A DNA stretch of 64,000 nt from Hymenobacter nivis (GTDB taxonomy: Bacteria; Bacteroidota; Bacteroidia; Cytophagales; Hymenobacteraceae). The notes under the pieces are model-generated. The model was not told where the DNA came from, did no database searches, and was given only the letters and a program-made list of their open reading frames with translations. Every line of letters starts with the position of its first letter. Position 1 is the first letter of the stretch. Shown in pieces: positions 18,614 to 26,054 of the stretch. Position numbers and translations under genes: made by a program. The stretch lies in contig NZ_RCYZ01000001.1 in the NCBI RefSeq assembly GCF_006439025.1, positions 310,001 to 374,000 on the forward strand, written 5' to 3'.

Positions 18614-21352
18614 CTAGCGCGGCGCCGGGGCCCCGGCGGCCACCCGCCCGGCCCGCGCCTTGCCAAATTCGAGGATGCGGTCCACGAACTGGTAGGGCGT
18701 GTAGCCGGCCAGCGCCGTTTGGTGGAAGATGCAAGTAGCGGGCGTCATGCCTGGCAACGAGTTGACTTCGATGATGATAACCTCCACCGCGCCGCTTGGC
18801 CGCACACGCACGAAGGCATCGATCCGGGCGTAGCCCTGGATGTCGAGCACCTCGGCCACGCGGCGCAGCACGGCCTTCACCTCGTTGCTCACGCGCTGGC
18901 GCTCGCCGGGCTCGGCGGCGTAACGGGCCGGCGTAATGTTCTGGCCCTCACCGGCCAAGAACTTCTCCTCCAGGCTCAGCACCTCGCCGTTGGCCAGGGC
19001 CTCGCTGGCCTCAAACACCTCAATGTCGAGCAGGCCGTCCTCGTCGTAGCTCGTGAGCAGGCCCCCGGTCACTTCCAGGAAGTGCGCGGCCCCGTCGCGG
19101 CTGATGAGTGTTTCCACCAAAAAGGCGTCCTTCTGCGGAAACTCCTCTTTGAAGCCCAGGTGCAATACCGTGGCGGGGCCCTCCAGCAGGTCCTCCTGGT
19201 CGCGGAACATCAGCTCCGAGAAGGCCACCAGCTCGGCGCGGTTCTTAATCTTTTTCACCGCCGACGAGCACCCGTCGTCGGCCGGTTTGGCAATGAACGG
19301 GTACGGAAACTGCGTTTCCAGGCTGCGGTAGAAGCTTTCGGGGTCGGCGGCCCACTCCAGGCGCGGGGCCATGCGGTGGTCGGCCACCAGCAGGCCTGCT
19401 TCGCGCAGGCGCCGGTTGGTTTCGAACTTGTTGATGGTGACGGCGCTGCTGGCCACGCCCGAGCCGTTGTAGGGCAGCCCGAATTTCTCCAATTCCTGCT
19501 GCAGGGCCCCGTCCTCGCCCGGGCGGCCGTGTAGGGCAATGAACACCTCGTCGGCCAGCTCGGCCAGCTCCGCAAACGAGATGCGGCGCGGCTGGGCCAG
19601 CCCCTGCCCGGCGTAGGTGCGCGTGAGGGCCCCGGCCTCGGCCTGGATTTTGGCCAGGATAGGGTGGGGGCCCTCGCCGGCCTCGGCGTGCTCAATTTTC
19701 TCGCGGATGTCGTCGGCGTTGTCCTTGAGCATCACGTTGATGGGCAGCACGTAGAGGCGGTGCTCCGCGGCCGAGCCGGTGAGGAACACCGGCACCGGCG
19801 CGTACTTGGCCGATGAGCTGAGCTTCTCGAAAATGTTGCGCCCGCTTTCCACCGAAATGTGGCGCTCCGACGAGTACCCGCCCATGATGACGGCCACGCG
19901 GATGCGCCCGCCCGCGCCGGCCTGCTGCCGGTCGGCCACCGCCGCGTCGAGCGTTGCCAGCAGGGCCCCCAGCCGCACCGGCGCCAAGCCGCCCGCCCGC
20001 CGCGCCGCCAGCGACGTGCGGATGAGGTAGGTAAGGAACTGGCTGGGGTTCAGGCCAATCTCGGCCGCTTGGTGGAAGAAGAACGAGGCCGGCAGCATGC
20101 CGCTGGTCGTGTTCGGGTCGTTGAGGAAGATGGTGCCGTCGGCCTGGATGAAGCCGTCGAGCCGCGCGTACACCTGGAAGCCGAACGTGCGGAACATGGC
20201 CTGGCACTGCTGCCGGATGCGCTCAATTTCGGCCTCGGGCAGGTCGATGGGCGTGATTTTGCGGGCCAGGCCGGGCAGGTACTTCGAGCGGTAATCAAAC
20301 ACCTCGCTGCCCTTCACAATCTCGGTAGGCGGCAGGGCTAGCGGCTCGCCATTTTCGTTTTCCACCACGATGCACGAGAACTCGCGGCCGGCCACGAAGG
20401 CCTCCACCAGCACGGCGGTTTCGCCGTGGGTGCTGGCCAGGCGCACGGCATCGGCCGTTTCAAACCAAGCGGTTAGGGCCTCCAGCAGCGCCTCGGGGTG
20501 GTAAATGGGCGCGGGCGCGGTAGCGGTCGGGGCCCCATTAGCGGCTTCGAGCACCACGGGCAGGCCAATGCCCTCGCGGATGTCGGCGAGCTGCTGCACC
20601 CAGGCGCGCTGGCCTTCCGCGTCCAGGCCTTGCCACTCGGCGCGGGTCAGCTTTTTGCGGAACAAGCTGCGCTCCACGGCCGCTTCGAACGCTACTAAGT
20701 TACTCTCCTTCAATATGCTAATACCGATACTACTACCTTGGTGCGGCGCCTTGAACACCAACGGCAGGCCCAGGGCCTCCACGGTGTCGGCCAGCACGGC
20801 GGCGGGGTCGGCGGCGTCCCAGGCGGCGGCAGTGAGCACGCGAAAGGCGGGCGTGGGCAGGCCCGTGGCTTGCAGCATTTTCTTCTGCGCCACCTTGTCG
20901 ATGCCGAACGCGGAGGGCAAGATGCCCGAGCCCGAGTACGGCACGCCCAGCCACTCCAGCAGGCCCTGGATGGCGCCATCCTCGCCGCCCGGCCCGTGCA
21001 GGGCCAGGAACGCAAAGTCCATCAGCAGCGGCAGTTCTTCGGGCATCACCTGGCGGCCCACGCGGCTCAGGTGCGGGTCGAGCAGCGGGCCAGCGGGGGC
21101 CCCCAAGCTCTCCACGTACACCGACCACGGGTGGGCTGTGGGCGGCAGCGCGGCCACCGGTGGGTAGAAGTCGCGGATGGTGCCCTTGTACAAGTACTGC
21201 CAATCGAGCAGCAGGAAGCGCCCCAGGCTGTCCACAAAAATGGGCACCGGCTGAAACAGCGCCTTGTCCAGGTTATCGAAAACGGTGCGGCCCCCGGCAA
21301 ACGAAATTTCCCGCTCGCGCGAAGTGCCCCCGAAAAAAATGCCAATTCTCAT
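18614..21352 (-). CDS. ddl: D-alanine--D-alanine ligase, tandem fusion of two ligase domains
   Basis: The protein has 912 residues, about 2.5 times a normal Ddl (300-360). ATG 21352 opens directly on the first ligase fold (MRIGIFFGGTSREREISFAGG). Half 1 (about 1-470) has LHGPGGEDGAIQGLLE, YSGSGILPSAFGIDK, FKAPHQGSSIGIS and LNDPNTTSGM. Half 2 (about 475-905) restarts with VAVIMGGYSSERHISVESG and has LHGRPGEDGALQ, YNGSGVASSAVTINK and IIEVNSLPGMT. Both halves keep the ATP-grasp signatures. The metal-binding position is E..N in half 2 but D..N in half 1. The enzyme makes D-Ala-D-Ala for peptidoglycan in the cytosol. No stop or frameshift separates the halves. One half could be regulatory or use another substrate (inference). 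Confidence 0.9.
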   Translation of the reverse strand: MRIGIFFGGTSREREISFAGGRTVFDNLDKALFQPVPIFVDSLGRFLLLDWQYLYKGTIRDFYPPVAALPPTAHPWSVYVESLGAPAGPLLDPHLSRVGRQVMPEELPLLMDFAFLALHGPGGEDGAIQGLLEWLGVPYSGSGILPSAFGIDKVAQKKMLQATGLPTPAFRVLTAAAWDAADPAAVLADTVEALGLPLVFKAPHQGSSIGISILKESNLVAFEAAVERSLFRKKLTRAEWQGLDAEGQRAWVQQLADIREGIGLPVVLEAANGAPTATAPAPIYHPEALLEALTAWFETADAVRLASTHGETAVLVEAFVAGREFSCIVVENENGEPLALPPTEIVKGSEVFDYRSKYLPGLARKITPIDLPEAEIERIRQQCQAMFRTFGFQVYARLDGFIQADGTIFLNDPNTTSGMLPASFFFHQAAEIGLNPSQFLTYLIRTSLAARRAGGLAPVRLGALLATLDAAVADRQQAGAGGRIRVAVIMGGYSSERHISVESGRNIFEKLSSSAKYAPVPVFLTGSAAEHRLYVLPINVMLKDNADDIREKIEHAEAGEGPHPILAKIQAEAGALTRTYAGQGLAQPRRISFAELAELADEVFIALHGRPGEDGALQQELEKFGLPYNGSGVASSAVTINKFETNRRLREAGLLVADHRMAPRLEWAADPESFYRSLETQFPYPFIAKPADDGCSSAVKKIKNRAELVAFSELMFRDQEDLLEGPATVLHLGFKEEFPQKDAFLVETLISRDGAAHFLEVTGGLLTSYDEDGLLDIEVFEASEALANGEVLSLEEKFLAGEGQNITPARYAAEPGERQRVSNEVKAVLRRVAEVLDIQGYARIDAFVRVRPSGAVEVIIIEVNSLPGMTPATCIFHQTALAGYTPYQFVDRILEFGKARAGRVAAGAPAPR

Positions 21353-21392
21353 AGTAGCGCAAAGGTAAGGCGGGAGCGTTGGGGCCCCAGCC

Positions 21393-21538
21393 GTAGCGTG
21401 GACGCTGCGAGTCCGCGCGGTTGAACGGTCGCTGCAAGATCTGTAGCGCGGACTTTGTAGTCCGCGGCGCTACCCGGTCGCCCAACGATTAATCGGCAGG
21501 AAGAAGCGAGAGCCGCGGACTACAAAGTCCGCGCTACA
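21393..21538. repeat. REP-like GC-rich inverted repeat cluster (three units)
   Basis: A 26-bp unit at 21442-21467 (TGTAGCGCGGACTTTGTAGT..., ending CCGCGG) recurs in perfect inverted orientation at 21513-21538. Each unit is itself a hairpin, CGCGGACT-TTGT-AGTCCGCG. A diverged third unit with GTAGCG and a GGAC/GTCC stem lies at 21393-21420. The cluster fills the gap between cutC and the divergent-side start of ddl. The design resembles REP elements mobilised by RAYT-type transposases; no such transposase is in the window. Confidence 0.8.
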
Positions 21539-21577
21539 GCGCAACGGCTACCGGCAGGACGAAACAAGCGGCGCGGA

Positions 21578-22288
21578 TTACTGATTCAGCAGCGCCACCA
21601 ACTCGGCCACCAAAGCGGCATCCGTTTCGAACTGCGGGGTGGTGAACAGGCCCGCGCTGGCCTCAGCCGGCACCAGGCGCTTGGCGCTGGCGTGCAGCTC
21701 GGGGGCCCCGGTGCGGGCGGCCAGCGCCTGCACATTGGCCGCCGTGATGCCCGCGCCGGGCATGATGCGCACGCGGCCCGCGGCTTGTGCCACCAGCGCG
21801 GCCAGCCGGTCTTGCCCCGCTTCGGCGGTGGGTTGGCCGCCGGAGGTGAGCACGCGCTGGCAGCCCAGGGCAATGATGGCCTCCAGGGCCCCCAGCTGGT
21901 CGGGGCAGGCGTCGAAGGCGCGGTGAAAGGTGACTTCCAGCGGGCCGGCGGCGGCGATGAGGGCCCGGCAGGCGGCCACGTCCACACGGCCGGCTTCGGT
22001 GAGCACGCCCAGCACCACGCCGGCGCAGCCCAAGTCGCGGCAGATTTCGATGTCGGTTTGCATGAGGGCCAGCTCGTCGGCGCTGTACACGAAGCCGCCC
22101 GGCCGCGGCCGGATCAGCACCATCACCGGGATGTGCAGGCGCGCGCGCACCGCTTTTATCAGGCCGTACGACGGCGTGGTGCCGCCCTGCTCCAGGTTTT
22201 GGCACAGCTCAATGCGCTGGGCCCCACCGGCTTGCGCGGCCAGCGCCGAGGGCAGCGACGCGGCGCAGATTTCCAGCGGCCGGCTCAC
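21578..22288 (-). CDS. cutC: CutC family protein (TIM-barrel, copper homeostasis family)
   Basis: The protein has 236 residues. The GTG at 22288 is chosen because it overlaps the glycosylasparaginase stop as GTGA and begins just before the family's usual LEICAASLPSALAAQAGGAQRIELC start; longer upstream frames are low-quality. CutC hallmarks are RIELCQNLEQGGTTPSYG, PVMVLIRPRPGGF, EVTFHRAFD and RVLTSGGQPT with MPGAGI. The family folds as a TIM barrel and was linked to copper tolerance in E. coli, though its real function is uncertain. The 4-bp overlap implies translational coupling with the upstream asparaginase gene. Confidence 0.9.
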   Translation of the reverse strand: MSRPLEICAASLPSALAAQAGGAQRIELCQNLEQGGTTPSYGLIKAVRARLHIPVMVLIRPRPGGFVYSADELALMQTDIEICRDLGCAGVVLGVLTEAGRVDVAACRALIAAAGPLEVTFHRAFDACPDQLGALEAIIALGCQRVLTSGGQPTAEAGQDRLAALVAQAAGRVRIMPGAGITAANVQALAARTGAPELHASAKRLVPAEASAGLFTTPQFETDAALVAELVALLNQ

Positions 22289-23301
22289 TTCAGGAAGTAC
22301 TCGCTGTTGACGAGGCGCGGCGTGTCGGTGGTGCTCAGCGAGTAGCTGAAGCCCTTCTGCAAGGCGTAGGCCCCGATCTGGCCCTGGCGGTTCACGGCGA
22401 TGAACGCCACTTGGATGTCGCGCGCCTGGGCCCCCTTGATCTTGGCCACGCGCGCAACGGCCTCTTGGCAAGCGGCTTGCGGTGAGCGGCCCTGGCGCAT
22501 CAGCTCCACCACGGTGTGCGAGCCGGCCATGCGGATCACGTCCTCGCCCTGGCCGGTGGCGGCTGCGGCGCCCACTTCGGGATCCACAAACAGACCGGCG
22601 CCGATGATGGGCGAGTCGCCCAGGCGGCCGCGCATTTTGAAGCCCATGCCGCTGGTGGTGCAGCTGCCGCTAAGGCGGCCCTGCGCATCGAGGGCCAGCA
22701 TGGCGATGGTGTCGTGGTTGTTGGCCCCGCCGGCGGGGCCCGTGGGCCGCGTGCCCGAGTTTTCCACGTTGATAATGGGCTTGTACTGGCTGGTTTTCAA
22801 CCACTCGCGGTAGGCTTTCTCGGCATCGGGGCTCAGCTTCTGCGCTTCGAGCGGGAAGCCCTGGGCCACGGCAAACTGCTGGGCGCCGGGGCCCACCAGC
22901 ATCACGTGGGGCGTGCGCTCCATCACGCGGCGCGCCACGCTGATGGGGTGCTTGATGCGCTCGAGCGCGGCCACGCTGCCGCAGCCGTACTTGTCGTCCA
23001 TGATGCAGGCGTCAAGCGTCACGATCCCCTCGCGGTCGGGGTTAGCGCCCAGGCCCACGCAGCAGCTCTGCTCGGCCTCGGTCACCATCACGCCGGCCTC
23101 CACGGCGTCGAGGGCGTAGCCGCCGGCGCCCAGTATTTTCCAGGCGCCGCGGTTGGCGTTCAGGCCGGCGTCCCAGGTGGAGATGACGAGGGGCTTGCCC
23201 ACCGCGGGGGGGCCCGGCAGGGCCGCGGCGGCGAGTGGCGCGGTGGCCAGCCCGGCCAGGCCAGCGGCGGAAGAATGCAGAAATTTCCGGCGAGAAGACA
23301 T
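22285..23301 (-). CDS. Glycosylasparaginase (N4-(beta-N-acetylglucosaminyl)-L-asparaginase), Tat-exported
   Basis: The protein has 338 residues from ATG 23301, starting MSSRRKFLHSSAAG, a twin-arginine signal. It is an Ntn-hydrolase of the isoaspartyl peptidase/asparaginase 2 family. The autoproteolysis site lies in NNHDTIAMLALD, leaving T198 as the N-terminal nucleophile of the beta chain. Other marks are STWDAGLNANRGAWKIL, GLGANPDREG and GCTTSGMGFKMRGRLGDSPIIGAG-like sequence further on. The reaction splits the GlcNAc-Asn bond of trimmed N-glycopeptides. A divergent GlcNAc-kinase-like gene begins 67 bp away. Together with the glycosidase run this is the strongest sign of N-glycan use. A Tat signal fits a protein folded before export. 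Confidence 0.9.
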   Translation of the reverse strand: MSSRRKFLHSSAAGLAGLATAPLAAAALPGPPAVGKPLVISTWDAGLNANRGAWKILGAGGYALDAVEAGVMVTEAEQSCCVGLGANPDREGIVTLDACIMDDKYGCGSVAALERIKHPISVARRVMERTPHVMLVGPGAQQFAVAQGFPLEAQKLSPDAEKAYREWLKTSQYKPIINVENSGTRPTGPAGGANNHDTIAMLALDAQGRLSGSCTTSGMGFKMRGRLGDSPIIGAGLFVDPEVGAAAATGQGEDVIRMAGSHTVVELMRQGRSPQAACQEAVARVAKIKGAQARDIQVAFIAVNRQGQIGAYALQKGFSYSLSTTDTPRLVNSEYFLK

Positions 23302-23355
23302 AAAGCAAGGCAAATGAGTAGCGCCGCAAGATAGGGCCCGCCGCCAACTCGCGTG

Positions 23356-23363
23356 TACTTTCG
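23356..23363 (+). promoter_or_regulatory. -7 element for the BadF-type kinase gene
   Basis: TACTTTCG matches TAnnTTTG with one change and ends only 5 nt before ATG 23369. A start site a few bases downstream would give an mRNA with almost no leader. Confidence 0.5.
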
Positions 23364-23368
23364 CGCCG

Positions 23369-24229
23369 ATGCTACTCCTCGCCGACGGCGGTTCGACCAA
23401 ATGCAGCTGGTGCCTGCTCGACGACGCCCCCTCTACCCCGCCCACCCACTTCACCACCGAAGGCTACAACCCCTACTTCTGGGACTCGGCCGCTATTGCC
23501 GCCTCGCTGGCCCGCGGCCTGCCCCCTGGCCTCCGCCCCGAGCAGGTGCGCGCCGTGCACTACTACGGGGCCGGCGTGCTCTCGCCGGCCAAGGCCGAGG
23601 TGGTGGCCGGGGCCCTACGCCAGGTGTTCCCGGGGGCCCAAGTGCACGTGGCCGAAGACCTGCTGGCGGCGGCCCGCGCGCTGCTGGGACGCCAGCCGGG
23701 CTTCGCCGCCATCCTGGGCACGGGCACCAACTCGTGCCTGTTCGACGGCGAAAAAATCACCCACGTGGTGGAGTCGCTGGGCTACTCGCTCGGCGACGAG
23801 GGCGCGGGCACCTACCTGGGCCGGCTGCTGCTGCGCGACTACCTGCGCGGCCGGGTGCCGGCGGGCCTGGCGGCGGCCATGCAGGCTAGCCACGGCCTGG
23901 GCGACCTCAGCGAAGTGCTCGACCGGCTCTACGGCCAGCCGCTGCCCAACCGCTTCCTGGCCAGCTTTGCCCGGCTGGCGCGCGAGCACTACCACGAGCC
24001 CTACTGCCAGGCCGCGGTGGCGCAAACGTTCGAGGCGTTTTTCCAGCAAATTGTGACGCACTACCCCGATTATCAGCGCTATACTTTCAACTGCGTGGGC
24101 TCGGTGGGCTACCACTTCCGCGACGCGCTGGCCGAAGCCGCCGCCCGCCACGGCATGGCGGTGGGCCGCATCATTCAGGGCCCCATCGAGGCGCTGGTAG
24201 ACTACCACCGCGCCCCAGCCGCGCGGTAG
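23369..24229 (+). CDS. BadF/BadG/BcrA/BcrD ATPase family protein, N-acetylglucosamine-kinase-like
   Basis: The protein has 286 residues from ATG 23369. The actin/hexokinase fold is shown by the phosphate-1 loop LLADGGSTKCSW at the N-terminus, the phosphate-2 motif AILGTGTNSCLFDG near residue 116-129 and ESLGYSLGDEGAGTYLG. A late CVGSVGYHFRDAL supplies the adenosine motif. Bacteroidota members of this group are usually annotated as N-acetylglucosamine kinase. It would phosphorylate GlcNAc in the cytosol after its release by GH20 enzymes and glycosylasparaginase. It is divergent from the glycosylasparaginase gene with a 67-bp shared gap, so the two may be co-regulated. Substrate is inferred. 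Confidence 0.82.
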   Translation: MLLLADGGSTKCSWCLLDDAPSTPPTHFTTEGYNPYFWDSAAIAASLARGLPPGLRPEQVRAVHYYGAGVLSPAKAEVVAGALRQVFPGAQVHVAEDLLAAARALLGRQPGFAAILGTGTNSCLFDGEKITHVVESLGYSLGDEGAGTYLGRLLLRDYLRGRVPAGLAAAMQASHGLGDLSEVLDRLYGQPLPNRFLASFARLAREHYHEPYCQAAVAQTFEAFFQQIVTHYPDYQRYTFNCVGSVGYHFRDALAEAAARHGMAVGRIIQGPIEALVDYHRAPAAR

Positions 24230-24314
24230 GGCCCCGGGCGCGGCGTCACAAAAGCCGGCGCGCGCCGTTCAATGGCTTGGCCGGGGCCCCGCGGGGCGTT
24301 CGGCGTTCTTCCGG

Positions 24315-24322
24315 CACCTTTG
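24315..24322 (+). promoter_or_regulatory. Likely -7 element for pgk
   Basis: CACCTTTG resembles TAnnTTTG and lies 35 nt before ATG 24358. No convincing -33 box is seen. Confidence 0.35.
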
Positions 24323-24357
24323 CAGCACTTTCTTCTCCTAACCCTCTCCCCTGCTCC

Positions 24358-25548
24358 ATGAACACCCTGGATAACACCAACTTCGCCGGCCGCCGCGCCG
24401 TGGTGCGCGTCGATTTCAACGTGCCGCTCGACAAAGACCTGCACATCACCGACGACACCCGCATCCGGGCGGCCACGCCGTCCATCAAAAAAATATTGGC
24501 CGACGGCGGCGCCGTAGTACTAATCTCACACCTGGGCCGGCCCAAGGGCGGCTACGAGAAGAAGTTTTCGCTAGAAAGCCTCGTGCTGCGCCTCCAGCAG
24601 GAATACGGCCAGGACGTGCTCTGGGGCGGCGACGTGCTGAGCGACGAAGCCCTTGAAAAAGCCAAAAACCTGCAGCCCGGCCAAGTGCTGCTGCTCGACA
24701 ACCTGCGCTTCCACAAAGAAGAGGAAGGCGGCAACCCGGCCTTTGCCCAGCGCCTGGCCGCGCTCGGCGACATCTACGTGAACGACGCCTTCGGCACGGC
24801 CCACCGCGCCCACGCCTCTACCGCCGTTATGGCGCAGTACTTTTCCCCCGAAAACCGGGTGGGCGGCTACCTGCTGCAAGGCGAGGTGGACAATGCCCGC
24901 AAGGTGCTGGAACACGCCGAGCGGCCCTTCACGGCCATCATGGGCGGCGCTAAGATCTCGGACAAGATCTTGTTAATCGACAAGTTGCTGGATAAGGTAG
25001 ACAACCTGCTCATCGGCGGCGGCATGGCCTACACGTTTGCCGTGGCCCAGGGCGGCCACGTGGGCAGCTCGCTGCTGGAGGCCGACAAAGTGGACCTGGC
25101 CCGCGACCTCATCGCCCGCGCCAAGGCCAAGGGCGTGAACCTGGTGCTGCCCGGCGACAGCCTCATCGCCGACGCGTTTGCCAACGACGCCAACGTGGAC
25201 GTGGCCCCCAACGACAGCATCCCGGCCGGCTGGATGGGCCTCGACCTGGGCCCCGACGCCCGCGAAGAGTTCGCCGACATCATCCGCGCCAGCAAAACCA
25301 TCCTTTGGAACGGCCCGATGGGCGTCTTTGAAATGAGCAATTTCTCGCTCGGCACCGAGTTTGTGGCCCGCGCCGTGGCCGAGGCTACCGAGGCTGGCGC
25401 CTACTCACTCATCGGCGGCGGCGACTCGGCCGCGGCCGTGCAGCAAATGGGCTTCACCGACCGCGTGAGCTACATCAGCACCGGCGGCGGGGCCCTGCTC
25501 GAATTCATGGAAGGCAAGGAGCTGCCCGGCGTGGCGGCCCTAGGCTAA
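24358..25548 (+). CDS. pgk: Phosphoglycerate kinase
   Basis: The protein has 396 residues, the normal length. ATG 24358 opens MNTLDNTNFAGRRAVVRVDFNVPLD, the family start. Further marks are LISHLGRPKGGYEKKFSLE, LLDNLRFHKEEEGG, VNDAFGTAHRAHAST, GGAKISDKILLID and, at the C-terminus, the nucleotide site WNGPMGVFE and GGGDSAAAVQQ. It catalyses 1,3-bisphosphoglycerate plus ADP to 3-phosphoglycerate plus ATP in glycolysis. It appears monocistronic, between a likely upstream -7 element at 24315 and a 14-bp-stem terminator at 25574-25604. Confidence 0.98.
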   Translation: MNTLDNTNFAGRRAVVRVDFNVPLDKDLHITDDTRIRAATPSIKKILADGGAVVLISHLGRPKGGYEKKFSLESLVLRLQQEYGQDVLWGGDVLSDEALEKAKNLQPGQVLLLDNLRFHKEEEGGNPAFAQRLAALGDIYVNDAFGTAHRAHASTAVMAQYFSPENRVGGYLLQGEVDNARKVLEHAERPFTAIMGGAKISDKILLIDKLLDKVDNLLIGGGMAYTFAVAQGGHVGSSLLEADKVDLARDLIARAKAKGVNLVLPGDSLIADAFANDANVDVAPNDSIPAGWMGLDLGPDAREEFADIIRASKTILWNGPMGVFEMSNFSLGTEFVARAVAEATEAGAYSLIGGGDSAAAVQQMGFTDRVSYISTGGGALLEFMEGKELPGVAALG

Positions 25549-25573
25549 GCGCGGGCCCTCGGGCTCAGTAATT

Positions 25574-25604
25574 AGGGCCCCGGCTGCGTTGCAGCCGGGG
25601 CCCT
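25574..25604. terminator. Hairpin terminator after pgk
   Basis: Arms 25574-25587 (AGGGCCCCGGCTGC) and 25591-25604 pair perfectly over 14 bp with loop GTT. Only three T follow, so the T-tract is weak. Confidence 0.7.
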
Positions 25605-25631
25605 TTGCGTGGGTGAACCTGCGAGGTCCTG

Positions 25632-25639
25632 TAGCTTTG
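25632..25639 (+). promoter_or_regulatory. -7 promoter element for the rhodanese gene
   Basis: TAGCTTTG is a perfect TAnnTTTG match, 47 nt before ATG 25687. A TTTG at 25604-25607 is a possible -33 box at slightly long spacing. Confidence 0.55.
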
Positions 25640-25686
25640 CGGCCAGCAATCCTCTTTTTTTAACCGCTTTTTTTGCGCTAGATTCC

Positions 25687-25977
25687 ATGGCCGACATCAC
25701 TTCCGACGAGCTAAAGCAACGCCAGCAAGCTGGCGAAACCCCCACCATCATCGACGTGCGCGAGCCGTGGGAGTTTGAGGAAAGCCGCATCCCCGGGACC
25801 CAAAACATTCCGCTCAACTCGCTGCCCACCAAGCTCGACGACTTAGAAGACCTCAAGGACCAGGAAGTTATCGTGCACTGCAAAAGCGGCGCCCGCTCTG
25901 CCTCGGCAGCGGCCTACCTAAAGCAGCAAGGCTTCACCAACGTGCGCAACCTGCTGGGCGGCATTATGGGCTACTAG
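25687..25977 (+). CDS. Single-domain rhodanese-like protein
   Basis: The protein has 96 residues from ATG 25687. It is one rhodanese domain: IIDVREPWEFEESRIPGTQNIP at the start and the active-site loop HCKSGARSAS, with C65 as the persulfide-forming cysteine. There is no signal peptide, so it is cytosolic. Such small rhodaneses carry sulfur between partners or detoxify sulfur species; the partner is unknown. A -7 element TAGCTTTG at 25632 and a terminator at 26003-26045 suggest a single-gene unit, sharing its terminator with convergent recQ. Confidence 0.93.
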   Translation: MADITSDELKQRQQAGETPTIIDVREPWEFEESRIPGTQNIPLNSLPTKLDDLEDLKDQEVIVHCKSGARSASAAAYLKQQGFTNVRNLLGGIMGY

Positions 25978-26002
25978 GCGTAGGGCCTGAACTATTCGCG
26001 CA

Positions 26003-26045
26003 GCCCCGGCGGGGCGACCCATTGGTTGGGTCGCCCCGCCGGGGC
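26003..26045. terminator. Bidirectional terminator built from an intergenic repeat unit
   Basis: Arms 26003-26021 and 26027-26045 form a perfect 19-bp stem with loop TTGGT, followed by TTTT on the plus strand. It separates rhodanese and convergent recQ. The arm sequence GCCCCGGCGGGGCG is the same unit found four times at 29206-29362. Confidence 0.85.
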
Positions 26046-26054
26046 TTTTGGTTT

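Noticed and set aside
18614..21352. Frameshift or two separate ddl genes
   Set aside because: The frame is continuous, with one start and no internal terminator or start region between the two halves.
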